The position numbers were made by a program, and so were the translations under genes. The notes beneath the pieces were generated by a model. It was given only the letters and a program-made list of their open reading frames with translations, had not been told where the DNA came from and did no database searches. A stretch of DNA of 64,000 nucleotides. It comes from Pholiota molesta. Its lineage: Eukaryota; Basidiomycota; Agaricomycetes; Agaricales; Strophariaceae. Shown piece by piece: positions 1 through 11,800 of this stretch; position 1 is the first letter of the stretch; every line of letters begins with the position of its first letter. The stretch is from NCBI GenBank assembly GCA_014925825.1, contig JACGCK010000038.1, positions 124,001-188,000 on the forward strand, read 5' to 3'.

Positions 1-480
1 GTTTTAAATCTACACACCTAGCGCTCCAATAAAAACATTATCTAATTGTACACCTGCGGGCGTCAAAGGCGCCCCACGTTGTATGGAACAAAAACCAAGC
101 GGCAGTAATGCGGTGTAGGAAGCATACATCTAGAATTAGACTCGGGGGCAATTTCGAGCTTCAAGCTTCAAGTGTAAGTGTTTAAAATATGCGACAAAAT
201 TGATTCATCGATTGCGATTGAAATTCCAGAGAAGGAGCATGAGAATGAGATATGTAGGTTATACAGTTCAGACGTTTTAAATTTACACACCTAGCACTCC
301 CAAGGTGCACTATATGAATGTTATCCTAATCGCCATCGATCAATATAATCTCATTGAGATGCACTCTCTGCGTCGTATACCTATATAAAACCGATACCTC
401 CAGCTCGAAAACTCCAGCCTGACGCGCACATACTGTCACATACCCTTAACTCTTGCTCACCCAGTTTCTCATCGCATACT
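1..480 (+). promoter_or_regulatory. Duplicated promoter region of the first beta-trefoil gene
   Basis: A TATA box (TATATAAAA) lies at 382-390, about 95 nt before the ATG at 481, which fits transcription of the first beta-trefoil gene. Much of this segment recurs before the second copy (about 5700-6102), including the stretches around 'gaagcatacatctagaatt' and 'gattgcgattga' and the TATA block. A shorter internal repeat is also visible: the first 40 nt (gttttaaatctacacaccta...) resemble 273-320. The window therefore seems to open in the remains of a further upstream copy of the same promoter. Confidence 0.6.
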
Positions 481-1243
481 ATGTCCCTTCCCCCCGGCAC
501 GTACACCATCCATTCCCAAGAGATCTCCCCTAGAGGAGTAATTCCCCCAGACCCAGATTCGGCTCTTCTAGACCCAAGTCTTTTTCTTGTAGAGCAAGGC
601 ATTGAAAGCTTTAAAAACTCGGTCGGTAAACCCTCTTTGTCTCATAGACATCTTCATCCAACTCTTCTGTATTTCAGTGGAATATCACGAGCACTAACTG
701 CATCATACCCACGCTCCAACCTAACAAAAATGCCTCTGTCGACGTCGATTCGAACCCTGACAGTGTGCCCGTCATTCTTTCCGCGCGCGCTCAGGGCTTA
801 TCCGGTTCTGTTCCCCTGAGCATCAACATGTTTTGGCACTTCGGCCTCCGTGGGTGAGCGCTGTTCGTGCGACGTGATATTTACCTACCACTTTCTGACA
901 TGTACAAATCATGTTTTATATGACAACGTATCAGAGCCGCCATGTCCGCCAGGTCTGATATGCTTTTGATAGAATTTCCGACATACATACTAACCATTTG
1001 AAAGGATTGATGATATTGGAAGATTTGGAGGTGTCGCTGGAGCCTTCACTCGTTCCATCTACATGACCAGTAGTGGCCAAAACTATTACTGGGGTTGTGA
1101 GGCCGCTAGCGTATGTTCATCTTTTGGAGAATGTAATCCGTATTGACTAGCATCATTCACTCTAGAAAGACATTCGACTCACGACAGAGGAGTACTTTTG
1201 GACCTTCACTCCTGTGTCGTCCCCGTTACCTGCAGCTCAGTAA
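481..1243 (+). CDS. Small beta-trefoil protein, likely peptidase-inhibitor-like
   Basis: Four exons are supported: 481-621, 678-853, 1005-1110 and 1166-1243, giving a protein of about 165 residues without a signal peptide. It starts MSLPPGTYTIHSQE and, after the first intron, continues WNITSTNC. Start-proximal GTYTI plus an internal WNI element is the pattern of mushroom beta-trefoil inhibitors (clitocypin/macrocypin and cnispin/cospin-type families). I infer a cytosolic peptidase inhibitor, but cannot name the target protease class. The third exon contains GRFGGVAGAF and the last ends EYFWTFTPVSSPLPAAQ, typical of the closing beta strands. The first intron needs an unusual donor (GTCGGT) to keep the frame, and the same donor occurs in the second copy. 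A lectin-like beta-trefoil is the main alternative. Confidence 0.7.
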
Positions 1244-3108
1244 TCCGGCGTAACTGAGATGTAAAAAGCTATCCACTGTTTTTGTACTCAATCGTGGTTT
1301 TGGTCGAAAAAGAAATATAATGTGTGTGTGTGTGTCTTGTAATTACGACCGGTAAAACACGAACGAGAGCAAATAAACATGCCAAGGCGGGTGTGCATAC
1401 CCATAAGTACCCCGAGTCTGCAAGTAAGCCTTGCACGCACGATGAACCGAAGACATAGCGCTGTTCATTCCCGTAGAGCCCAGCCCGGCGAAAGTGCGTT
1501 ACTAGTCTTAGTCTGTGCGTACCGGGAGTTGGGAGGAGGTATGAAACAGTTGAAAGGATTGAGGAGAAGAGACTCAGAGAGCGGGTTCAGCCTGGCACCA
1601 CGTCCGATCCGGCAGCCAAGTAAGGTCGCCTGCACATCTAAAGTATGTACGCGCCTGGGATAGGCCATCTCTACGATCACCAGCATCAAAATAGCAAATT
1701 AGAGACCTAGGCACAACGTCCAAGTATCTAGTGTTCAAAGTTCAAGCCCGTTCAAGCTCAACGTTCAACAGAGTTCTTGAAACCCACAGAGCGGCTGAAG
1801 CAAATGACCTGAATTCGAAGTCTGCGGCAAGGCGCCGGGTAGTCGACAGAGACCCAGTGATGGTTATTTTTGGGGCCGAGATAGCAAATAGGCTGACCCA
1901 GGTCCCAATTCAGATACTGGAGTCGGAATCTTTCCTCACCAAGTCCACAGGCGTACAGGATACGACAAACCTTCACTGAACACAGGCCCAGAGAAGCCAT
2001 ACGATACATATACGTGCAATACTGCACCATGCCCCAGCGACAGGCATGCATATATGCGCCTTATAACACATTTCAGGGGAGATACTGTCAACAGCGATCT
2101 GGCTGTGGAGACAGTGAGGGGGGAGAGGGTGAATTTGGCGGGATGGGGTGGACAGAGACACTTGGGGAGATCCGAAAGCCTAATCAGCCGTTTAGGTGGT
2201 GGATGAAAAGAGGAGGCACAGGCTCCACTACACTGGAATGAGTAGCACGGGCGGCGAGGGACGAAGGCGGGGTGAGGTCCGTGCACAGTGAGTTAAGCGA
2301 TGTACCAGTATGGTGGATCGATGACACATGAATGCATCATACCAGAGCAGCATCAAACTTCCAACTGAACCAGTGAATGTAATGTGCATCAGCGGGAGAA
2401 ACGGCGTAGCTGAAGAGCACAGACTCAGTCACTTTAACGAGCGTGTCCTCTGAATCAGCTGCTCCGGCCTCAACGCAGGTTACCGCAGCAGTGAAGAAGC
2501 AAGAACAGAAAGCCCACGTCGGTATTGGAGGTGAAGTCGTCGGAAGAGAAGACTTGGGACGCCGTTGAGTGCGGAGAGGAAGAGAGAAACTGGGGAGAAG
2601 ACGAGAACGACCGTCACGGGCATGGTCTTCGGCACTTCTGCCGGTCTAAGCCGAGGGAACTGATTCCGGCCTCCTGCAGACAGGAAGCATCGTGCTTCGT
2701 GGGTCACAATGACTATCTAGACACCAATAGTAACTTGAAGATAACCGATTTCAGCAATCGGTTTGGACTTGCTCACCATATCATTTTTTCCCCGCTTTGG
2801 AACTGGAGCGCTTGAGCTTGGACGGTTGAACTGGATGTAAATTTCCTCGAAAGCCAGCTAAATGGTACCTAATTCTATTAATGCGAAAGACAAAGACTAG
2901 AATACCCCTTACCCGGCGAACTACTTATGATATAATTATGCTCCTCACATTGTCGGTTCAGAGTCAAAAATACAAAAGGAACAGGTGGCCAACATCCATT
3001 TTTACTTTTCTAGATCTTTACTCTCTAGGATCAATTATAAGAACTCCTTCCTCTTATCTCATTACATCTTGCCTCTCCTCCTCCTCCAAGCGAGCCGACA
3101 CCTCCAAG
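1244..3108. other. Intergenic, no gene recognised
   Basis: No reading frame here shows splice-consistent continuation or a recognisable family. A short (gt)n tract lies near 1321-1336. The last 100 nt upstream of 3109 are pyrimidine-rich (cctcctcctcc), as expected for a fungal 5' leader of the permease gene. Confidence 0.5.
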
Positions 3109-5665
3109 ATGTCAGAAAATGAAAAGCACTCTGATGATTTTCAGATACTAGCGGACATCAATAATGCGAGTCTGGAGAAATTGCCCGAGTTCGGATCTCG
3201 AGAATGGACATTAGCGGAGAAGCAACTCGTTCGCAAGCTGGATGTCAGAATTTTACCAACACTTTCCCTCGTCTTCATTATGAACTATATCGACGTATGT
3301 TTCCTTTCCTAGCTTTGAAGAATCTGCTGTTTTTGATGTCCTCGTACAGCGTAATGGGGTTGCAACTGCACGATTGAAGGGCCTCCAACAAGATCTCCAC
3401 ATTAACGGTATGCGCTAATCTTTTGTGCTATTGACTCTAGAGGTGCCAAGAAATTGTCGCAGATTTCCAATATGCAACAATATTAGCCATCTTCTTTGTT
3501 TCGTACTGTCCCGGCCAAATTCCCTCCAACATGGTACATATCACCCCTTGCGAAACGACATGCATCCTCATTCTTCCTTACTTAACTTCCTCAACAGATT
3601 CTCAACAAAGTCAGCAGGCCGTCGCTATATATCGGCATTTGCACAATTCTCTGGGGGATGATATGCGCTTTGACTGGGGTATGTACTAAGAGAACTGGAT
3701 AGGAGGGAACAGTCTTCTAGCTTTTACAACAGGTTACAAAGGACTACACGAGTATCATAATATGCAGGGTTTTTATCGGCCTGCCTGAATCAGCATTCTA
3801 CCCTGGCGCTCTATTTCTTCTATCCAGGTGGTATACCAAGAAGGTGACTACATTCGCTCATAATGCGCGAACGTGCATCATTGACGTCGACACGATGTTA
3901 CCTGTTATTCGTGATTCATAGGAGCTAGCACTGCGTTGGGCTTTCCTCTACGCCGGAATCCTCATTTCGAATGCGTTTGGTGGTGTAAGTTCCGCATTGT
4001 ACTCGGATTTCTTGCTGTTGAGCTGAGACGCGCACCAATGAAATGTAGCTGATGGCCGCCGGCATTCTTGGTGGTATGGAAGGAAAGCGTGGAATACGGG
4101 CGTGGCAATGGTTGGTTTTCCAAGTTGTGTATTACCGTGCCTTCGACTCCCATTCTACTAGGCAATTTTTTATAGAAGTAAGCCTTTCGAACGAGATATC
4201 AGATCTCACTCGTTTTATTAATCCACGTCTGTGAAGGGTGCTATCACAGTATTTGTGGGATTCAATACCATGTATGTCAATTCTTCAGAAATTCGGCGTC
4301 TCTTGTTGACTATTTCGCAGGTGGTTACTACCAGACTATGTGGATCTACCGCTCCACAACCTTTCCTTTCAAATTACTCACGATTACCTATAGCCTCATA
4401 ACACTCGGTGGCTATCTTCTTTCGAGCTTCGCCTTGCCCAGGCTCGACTTTCAGAGGACGCGGGAGAAGCTGATAACGATACATCCGAAGACTCGTATGT
4501 ACTTCAACAACAAGCTAACCTACTGACCTGACTTCGCGCTGCAGCCTTCTGCAAGGGCTTATTATGGCAATAAAAGATCCAAAAGTAGCAATCTTCGCAA
4601 TCATGACGACTGCGGAATTGCTGGGTCTAAGCTTTGTGCAATTCTTCCCTACGTCAGTAATTCCAGCTACGTTGTATAATGTCCTTTCTCTGATGTTTTA
4701 TTTGTTATCCAGTCTTACGCAGACGCTTGGATTTAACACTACGATAACCCTTCTTTTGACTGCGTGAGTTCATCTTGTCACCTCTGGCTCTGGTACGAAA
4801 ATTTGAAGCATCTTGCTAGTCCCCCATGGATTGTGGCCTCCGTAGTATGTTGCTTGAGCGCATGGCATGCCGGTATATCCCCACATCTTTAATTTAATGG
4901 TTGAACATTATTGAATGTATCTTCCTAGATAAAACTGGCGAACGCTTTCTGCACATTGTGGGTTGGTGGTGGGGCGTCATAGCTGGCTACATCATTGCTT
5001 TATCGACTATGTCACTTGCCGGCCGCTATATTTCTCTATTTTTTATGGCGTGTGGTTATGCTGGTGAGTATAACATTCGTTTATACGCGAATTACTGCGT
5101 TAAATTTGATCTTGAGTAGGAACCGTGATGTCGCTGGTGTGGGTTTCGAACAGTATTTCACGCCCTCCTGCGTGAGTCCTCTACTGGCGACTCAAAGTTG
5201 CTCCAACTGATCTATCTATTAGCAAACGGGCGGCTGCCATTGGTATTGTCAGTGGATGTGGAAATCTCGGTAATCTGTACGTTGATAACACACACTAACC
5301 GCGCAAAAAAAAAACCTTCTGAATTTGTTTTGCAGGATGGGCTCTTACACTTGGAAAGGCGCCTGGGGTCCGAAATATCATCAGTCAATGGCTATATCTT
5401 TGGGCGCTCTCTTAATTAGCACCCTTCTTGCTCTGGGTACGTCAAGAACTTCGCATTTATTCCTACATCCACAAGGCTAAGCGCCATGATTCCGTTGTCA
5501 GTCATGCGTCAAATACTTATCCGCGAGAACCATGAACTGGATAATAATGAAAAGTCGGCCATGGAAGGAGTGAATCGCACGCGTGTAGAGGAAGCAGCCA
5601 GATTAGAGGGACTTACGTTTGAACAAGCTATGCAGAGGAGGAAAGGATATAGATATTTGTATTGA
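3109..5665 (+). CDS. MFS permease, Dal5/allantoate-type anion:cation symporter
   Basis: A heavily spliced gene (about 14 introns of 45-65 nt) encodes roughly 490 residues. The N-terminus is soluble and acidic (MSENEKHSDDFQ). It is followed by the family signatures RILPTLSLVFIMNYIDRNGV, SYCPGQIPSNM, GLPESAFYPGALFLLSRWYT, the loop RLSEDAGEAD, RAAAIGIVSGCGNLGNL and the tail FEQAMQRRKGYRYLY. This order is that of the ACS family (Dal5, Tna1, Vht1 relatives), which imports organic anions such as allantoate, nicotinate or vitamins across the plasma membrane by proton symport. The exact substrate cannot be told. One intron (after LLPDY) begins GTGGAT and removes an in-frame TAG. I see no disabling change, so the gene looks functional. 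It sits between the two beta-trefoil copies. Confidence 0.88.
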
Positions 5666-5699
5666 TTTCTTGACGAAGCTGCGCTCTTGCGCTGGCCGG

Positions 5700-6102
5700 C
5701 GCCAAAATAGCGAGCCACGTTACATCAACAGAAATCAATCGGCGTGTACGAAGCATACATCTAGAATTGGATTTGGGGCAATTTCGGGGATTCAGAAAGC
5801 AAGCAACTATATTCAGTATGAGACGAGATTAGCTTATCGATTGCGATTGACTTTTCAAAGAAGGAGCATGACAATGAGATTTATTACTTACACAGATATG
5901 TTAAAATTGAACGCCTAGCGCTCATAAGGCGCTCTATAAGAACGTTATCTTCATCGTCATCCAATCGTCATCGATCAATCGAACCTCAGTAAGACGCACC
6001 CTTTGCGAGTATCTATATAAATCAGATATTTCCTTCTCAAGAACTCCAGCCATACCCGCACATACTATTCACTCTTGCTCACACAGTTTTTCGACGCATA
6101 TC
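5700..6102 (+). promoter_or_regulatory. Promoter of second beta-trefoil copy, duplicate of 100-480
   Basis: The segment aligns by eye with the region upstream of the first beta-trefoil gene: 'gaagcatacatctagaatt', 'atcgattgcgattga', 'aaggagcatga', the 'cctagcgctc' block and a TATA box (TATATAAA) at 6014-6021, about 85 nt before the ATG at 6103. The TATA-to-start spacing is nearly the same in both copies. Confidence 0.6.
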
Positions 6103-6458
6103 ATGTCCATTCCCACTGGCATTCCCCCCCGGACATACACCATCCAGTCCAAGGAAAGCTCCCCTAGAGGAGTTGTATGCCCAGACCCGGCTTTGGCTAC
6201 TCTGGACCTAAGTCTTTTGCTTGTGGGTCAAGACCCAACCGTCAAAAACGTCGAACAATCGGTCGGTAAACAGTCTTGGTCTCGTAGACATGTTCATACA
6301 GCTCATCTGTATCTCAGTGGAATATCACGGGCGATGGCTGCATCAAATCCACGTCTCACCCCGACAAATATGTCTCTGTCAACGTGGATTCAAGCATTGA
6401 CGGTGCGCCTGTCATCATTTCCGCGAGGGAGTCTGCCTACGGGAGACTGGGAGAATAG
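6103..6458 (+). pseudogene. Truncated second copy of the beta-trefoil gene
   Basis: Exon 1 (6103-6261) encodes a relative of the first copy (RTYTIQSKESSPRGVV). The first intron (6262-6317) is exactly 56 nt, as in copy one, with the same unusual GTCGGT donor. Exon 2 continues WNITGDGCIKSTSHPD up to APVIISAR, matching copy one. It then departs and stops at TAG 6456-6458, so the counterparts of exons 3 and 4 (the last third of the fold) are missing. I read it as a 3'-truncated paralogue. A short functional variant is possible but unlikely for a beta-trefoil fold. Confidence 0.6.
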
Positions 6459-7379
6459 TGACAAAGATAGACGAAATTTAATATCTGAATATTCAACTAT
6501 TCGATATATTCAGGACAGCTGAATGCAGAACGCTGGTAACCCACAGGCTAGCTTGGGCCACTCGGAGTGACCTTGGCAGACAGAGGCACAGTGAGATAAG
6601 AACGCAGAAAGGGCACGTATACCAGTAAGTGAAGGCAAACGCGAGATACAGGCGGCCGTAGCTTGCTTGGGAGGGGGAAAGTGCCAAGTAGCGAGCAATG
6701 TTACATGTAAAAGAAGACTCAGCGTCAGATGTTCCACTGATGCACATCGGACTGAAGACCTGTGTCGATGAAACCACAACGCCCATTCGTGGTGTGGAAA
6801 TGTCGAGATTCTTGGACAGCCAACGTTTATGCAGTCGATGTTCAACGTTCAGGCCCAGGGCTAATGTTCAAACATGGCCCGTGGTAGACTGCCCAGAAAC
6901 TGACAGCGCGGCAGGAATCCAGTGCAGTTCTATCGGCCACTTCCTCATCAGCAAACCAAGCGAGTTGGCATCGGTGCATACATCAGCCCCTTTACCCATC
7001 CCAGATTCCAAAGATATCGCGTTCCCAGGACAGAAGCGAGTAAAGTGAAAATGGCGACAAAATGGCGATGATAAGCGAGCTGGACAAGTTGCACTGTTCG
7101 AAGTTGGTTTGAAGTAGTGGTGACGCGGGCACGGATTGTCACATCTCGTGTTTTGGCGCGTGATCGTGACAACACGCTTTTGAACAGTTTGAAACTTTCG
7201 AACGTGGTTGCCTCCATCAATCGACGCCATCCAGTTTGCCTTCAAAAGCGCCCTAGATATTTCTACTGCACGGGTGCTACTTGTTCTATCGCAGTAAGAC
7301 GAGCCAAGGCGAGTACACCTCAACCCATGCTTACTTCCGTAGCATCTACTTATCCGAGGTACAACTCATGGCTCTCTCG
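6459..7379. other. Intergenic, no gene recognised
   Basis: Several open frames overlap on both strands, but none has splice-supported continuation or recognisable motifs. I see only anonymous sequence after the break point of the truncated beta-trefoil copy. Confidence 0.4.
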
Positions 7380-7720
7380 GACGCATGTTATTGAGCATCA
7401 TCTGGTACAAGAACCACGAAGCTCTTCTGGATGAGAGACATCGAAAGGCAGGCAAGATGGACCGCTGATTTGGCCACACAGTTCTTGCCATAGGTTCCGG
7501 TATCTTCAAAACCGTCGTCAAGTTTCTCTCAAGGCTAATGGGCTGGCAATGGGCTGGTCATCCATGCCACATTCAAACTCTACAAGCTAAAGGCATACGG
7601 TCCAGGTATAGTTATACATCAGATTCTCCTGTGCTCGTTGACATTGCCTATGGCGGCCTAGGATCTTTCTTCAAAGCCCACGTCGACACCCACCTCAGTG
7701 ATACTGTATCTGACTCCCTT
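7380..7720 (+). pseudogene. Relic of a proline racemase / hydroxyproline dehydratase family gene
   Basis: Fragments in successive frames recall the PrpF/proline-racemase fold. An EPR element lies near 7410-7420. The sequence TGATTTGGCCACACAGTTCT at about 7467 reads as FGHTVLAIG, like the active-site region (M)CGH.VIALG with the catalytic Cys codon apparently altered. PVLVDIAYGGLGSFFKAHVD near 7635-7695 matches the conserved DIAYGG strand. The frames are broken by stops and deletions between the pieces, so no enzyme can be made. Family assignment rests on motif recall. Confidence 0.4.
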
Positions 7721-8227
7721 GTCGTGCTCCTGTCCATTTCTCAGATATGCGGGGCCTTACTAGTTGTCATTACGGCAGGAAATACACGTTTGATTCTGCC
7801 CAAGAAGTGTCTCATTTGTCCAACGACGCACCACGCGCCGTTTTTCAGCGACGTCAATACGAGGTTGCCGAAGTGAACAGCGCATACCGCGTTGCCCTCT
7901 CATATAACCTCTAATACACGGAATGTCCGCCCTTCGACCAACCCGTAGTCGTCTTCCGACCTCATGGTACAGGAGGAGTCGGAGATTTCGCACGATCTAC
8001 AAACGACGCTTTTATTACTCCTCGCTGATCCCAACTTCCACCCGTTCGGCCTTGCTTGGGTTTGGGTTATCCTACGAATACGGTATACCCTGTCGACGAA
8101 GAGTCCACCAAGCCTGCCGACATTGTCTGAAGGGCGTCGACGGGCTGCTTTGAGGGATGCGTATGCAACGTGCTCCAACTGGAAACCTCACCTCCGTGAA
8201 AGCGCTGTACCGCAGTCCTTAAGAGGA

Positions 8228-8481
8228 CGACACATACTTCTTCATAGACGGTTTCCATGATCTCGGACTGAGTTCTGTTGCTGAAATTGCTCAGCTTGTC
8301 GACCATGTGTGTGAATACCGCGAAGCCAAGGGCGTTCGGCTAGGTATGATCTTCATAGCTGGAGCGACCCCAGTTCCATTTGCGACGCTGATGACTGGGA
8401 CATATTCTGGGCGAAGCTGCTGGGAGACCGTAATTATGAACACTCATAGCACTCACTTTCGGGAAGCCTATTATGGTCTAT
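8228..8481 (+). pseudogene. Unrecognised 85-codon open fragment
   Basis: An uninterrupted frame without a proper start reads TYFFIDGFHDLGLSSVAEIA then LGMIFIAGATPVPF and stops at TGA after EAYYGL. Composition looks coding, but I cannot place the family. It lies between the racemase-like and the aldo-keto-reductase relics, so it is probably another decayed gene piece. Confidence 0.25.
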
Positions 8482-8707
8482 GAACAACAGGCTATGATTG
8501 TGTGCGCATATGGGGTGTATCAAACGCGCTTATCGCCCTCTGACGAGGACACGAGGTACAAATATCTAGTCAGCAACCGCACGTATCTCCACCACTGCAC
8601 CTAGAATAACTATGTCCCTGTAGGACTATAGGGCTCGTCTCAGTTCTCTTCCGCTGCACGGGTTCGGTCGTCCCACTCATCTGTTCCCCTAATTTGAGAC
8701 GTTAATA

Positions 8708-8884
8708 GTGGCTATTGCATATTTCATGCAGAAGGCACCGTACGTTCTTCCCATAATTGGAGGCAGGAAAGTCGAGCATCTGCTCGCCAGCCTCAAGGCC
8801 CTTGAGATCTAACTGACCGACTCGCAAATTGAAGAACTGGAGATTGCCTTCGCCTTGTATACCAGTTTTCCAAACAATGATTGT
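8708..8884 (+). pseudogene. C-terminal relic of an aryl-alcohol-dehydrogenase-type aldo-keto reductase
   Basis: The frame reads VAIAYFMQKAPYVLPIIGGR, then KVEHLLASLKALEI, a stop codon (TAA), LTDSQIEELEIAF and a degraded SFPNN. This is the C-terminal end of the fungal Aad-type NADP-dependent aldo-keto reductases, in which PIVGGRKVEHL forms part of the cofactor-binding end. The in-frame stop and the absence of the N-terminal barrel mark it as a remnant. Confidence 0.65.
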
Positions 8885-8899
8885 ATGTTCGATCAGTAA

Positions 8900-11800
8900 T
8901 CATCACGAGTGTTTTGAATTGATATGAGACACTGAGGATTTAAATATTCTGCACACGGAAATTGGAATGTATCAATGCTAAGTGGAGGTATTCCCTGCTC
9001 CAACAAAACTGGCATTACATCCTCTTCGGAATGGTTCGAATCGAGCTATTGCGCCGAACCAAAATAGCGCCTTCTTTTTCCCTGCTTGACGCTAACTGAC
9101 AAAAGAAAATACCATACTTATTCCTCACGCCGTATCTAAATATGTGATTATTGTGACGATAGGAAATGTCGTAGTTATCACAATATCGTCGCTCGCAAGT
9201 TCCGTCCGGAACAGACACACATGAACACCATGTTTGCGGTAACCGCTCCACTGCTCCCAAACATTGCTTCTGAATTAAGATCTTATAACTGGACCTGCGC
9301 GGATTCGCAATGATTGCCTATGGTAGAAAAGGGAATTTATGGTCAGTCAAAAAGACGCCATGTTCCGCCCGAAGAATCTTCACAATGGACAACTTGAAGA
9401 TTACTTACTTCTAACTAGTAGAAAAAAACTCCCGAAGCGCTATTGTATTAGGGCCCACAATGACATGAAAGCTAGCACGCGAGACTTGTGTATTGAAAGT
9501 CAGATGAGATTCGGCGTGATGAAGGGCGGCACCAGCGCTGTTCTTTTAGAAAGGAAGGTGCCAGGAAATGAATCAAGTGAGCAGAAGGTGGGCCCTCATG
9601 TTGGCCGTAAATTTACCGAAATTATTAGCGCACCTTCGACTATCGCGACCATGGAGCTCGGATATGTGTCGTGATTGCTCGCCTTTGACTGACATCATTT
9701 AATGTCCCGGGATTTTTCGGCTACTGTGTCTTCCAGGGTGGAGAAGCTTCGTGGAACGTAATAAAGCGGATAAATCTGGATTCATTGACAACGGACAATA
9801 ACGTATGTCTGGCTTTTCTGGCGGAATACATACCTCATTTTCTTCCCCTGCAAACGAGTTCCTCTTTTCGACGAGTCGGTGTATCTCATTCTCAGGGCCA
9901 GAAGCATGTCATATAAGCTAGATTGGCAAGTTCTTGGAGCCTACATTGTCAGCGCACGAGAATGACAGGCTGCGGAAAGTGAAACGGACGTCGTCTTTTC
10001 GTATTGAAAGCCGAAAGAGAGCTTCCCTTGGATCTGAAAGATTCTAGATCACCTCTTGATAGAGCTTAGGCCGAGATAGCCATAAATCTGCTACAAAGGT
10101 ATTGGTCCAAGAGCCCAGATAATTCGCCATACTGTGACGGAGAGTTCTGCGCTGGCATAGCACAGACATAGCAGATGTCCGAAGCAGACAAGTTAATATC
10201 TTTTCGAAAATTGTCAAAGATCCAGTGCAAGAAACACACGCACATAACACTATGCAGTGAAAGTTGGAATTCCTGAGAGGCTTTGAAGCTATTGACCGCA
10301 ATAACTAAGTATCATCATGAAGCCAGCTGCCAGATCCGAGGACCATGGATAGATTGAAGGCAATATCAAGAGTTCCACAAGACTCCATTTCCATCCTTAG
10401 TCACTTTCTAACCTCAGACAAGCAATGGCGCGGAGGAAACAACCAAGAAGCAACCTGAAGCAACGTTTTCGCAAAATTCGAGTCGAAAGAGTGATAAGTG
10501 ACATTCGTGACAACTGGTGACAGGTGACTGCCAAATCATGCCAAACAGCCAATCGAATCGTAAGTCTGGCAAACTTAACATTCCCAACGCCGTCCAACAC
10601 ATCCATCGAGCATGAATGCCTCTTCCATCGCCAACTTGGGGGACGCGCCCATTCAAATTTGCCATGCTAAAACTCGCTGTGAGAACGTGGTATCCTGCTC
10701 ACTTTGTCTGGCTTTTTCTCTGATTTCTGGCGATTGACAAACGATTTGGCCATACAGTCCGAAGGCGCATCTCGCGCAGCGTCGATTCTCGCACCGATTA
10801 CTACTTGAGGCTTCTTGAATGAGAGGCTACTGCACGCGTTAACGGTATCAATAGTTGCTTTGATGACGAGAAAGCTTCAGGAAGAGCCCAATTTTACCGT
10901 CCTTCTCAAGAATATGACTTTTTTCGACACAATCATCAGGACGCGTTCACCTACCTGACGGCGTATCATGACAAAGGCATTGGGCCTCGTTGCACGTCCA
11001 AGCTTAACGTTCATCTCAGAAGAGTAAACACTGATGCATGATGGTCATGATAGCGGTCTAGAATATCGTGCATATGTGTTCAGTCAAACTTAGGTTTCAA
11101 CTTGTTCTACTGGACTCTCTCTCGACAAGTTTTTGGGCTACGTGGCTGGTTTCAAATCTATCCGACGCGCATAGTCGTTCGGAAAGTATGTCCCGAATTC
11201 CTGGCTATCTGAACCTTTCTCGCACACTGTCCTCGGCCTCATCCGTATGACCCATTATTATCCGCAGAAGAACTTCTTTGTCGCACAAAGTTCTTCGTAA
11301 GCCAGCATCCTTTCCTCGCACATTTTCCAGCCATCCGTGGCGGTCACGAGTGCAAGACAACACCGAGCATCATCGCTACCTGAGAGATCTAGAGAAGGCG
11401 ATGGCCTGGCACGCTTCCACTACCGGAAATTGAGTGGACTTTTCTGTATGAGTCCAGACTTGATGACGGGCTGGATTGACCACCAGGCGTTCGTGCACTT
11501 GATTACAATTACCATTTCCACTGCATATTACCCCACGCTGTTATTTTATCCTTCGCGGCAAGTTCCCTGTCTATTTGACTTAGCCGTTTTCTATTGCAGG
11601 GCCTAGCTGGAGCCTGAGATCCTTGTCCAAGTCCTTGAATGCAACTCTGCCATCACTTCTTTCCAGACACCATGATTAGATTGACAGCAGGATAATGATT
11701 AGTCCAATCCAAGTATCGGTGGCGTTGCGATAAGGCTTATACTCATGGCTCCCAGACACTCTACAAGACGAATTGTCGGCACAACAATAACAATTCTGGA

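Noticed and set aside
9025..9055. GGTTCGAATC, like a tRNA B box
   Set aside because: Upstream sequence gives no A box at proper spacing and no cloverleaf.
9339..9674. 111-codon open frame in the gene-poor region
   Set aside because: Starts with Met but has no recognisable motif, no TATA box and no paralogue in the window; kept only as part of the intergenic note.
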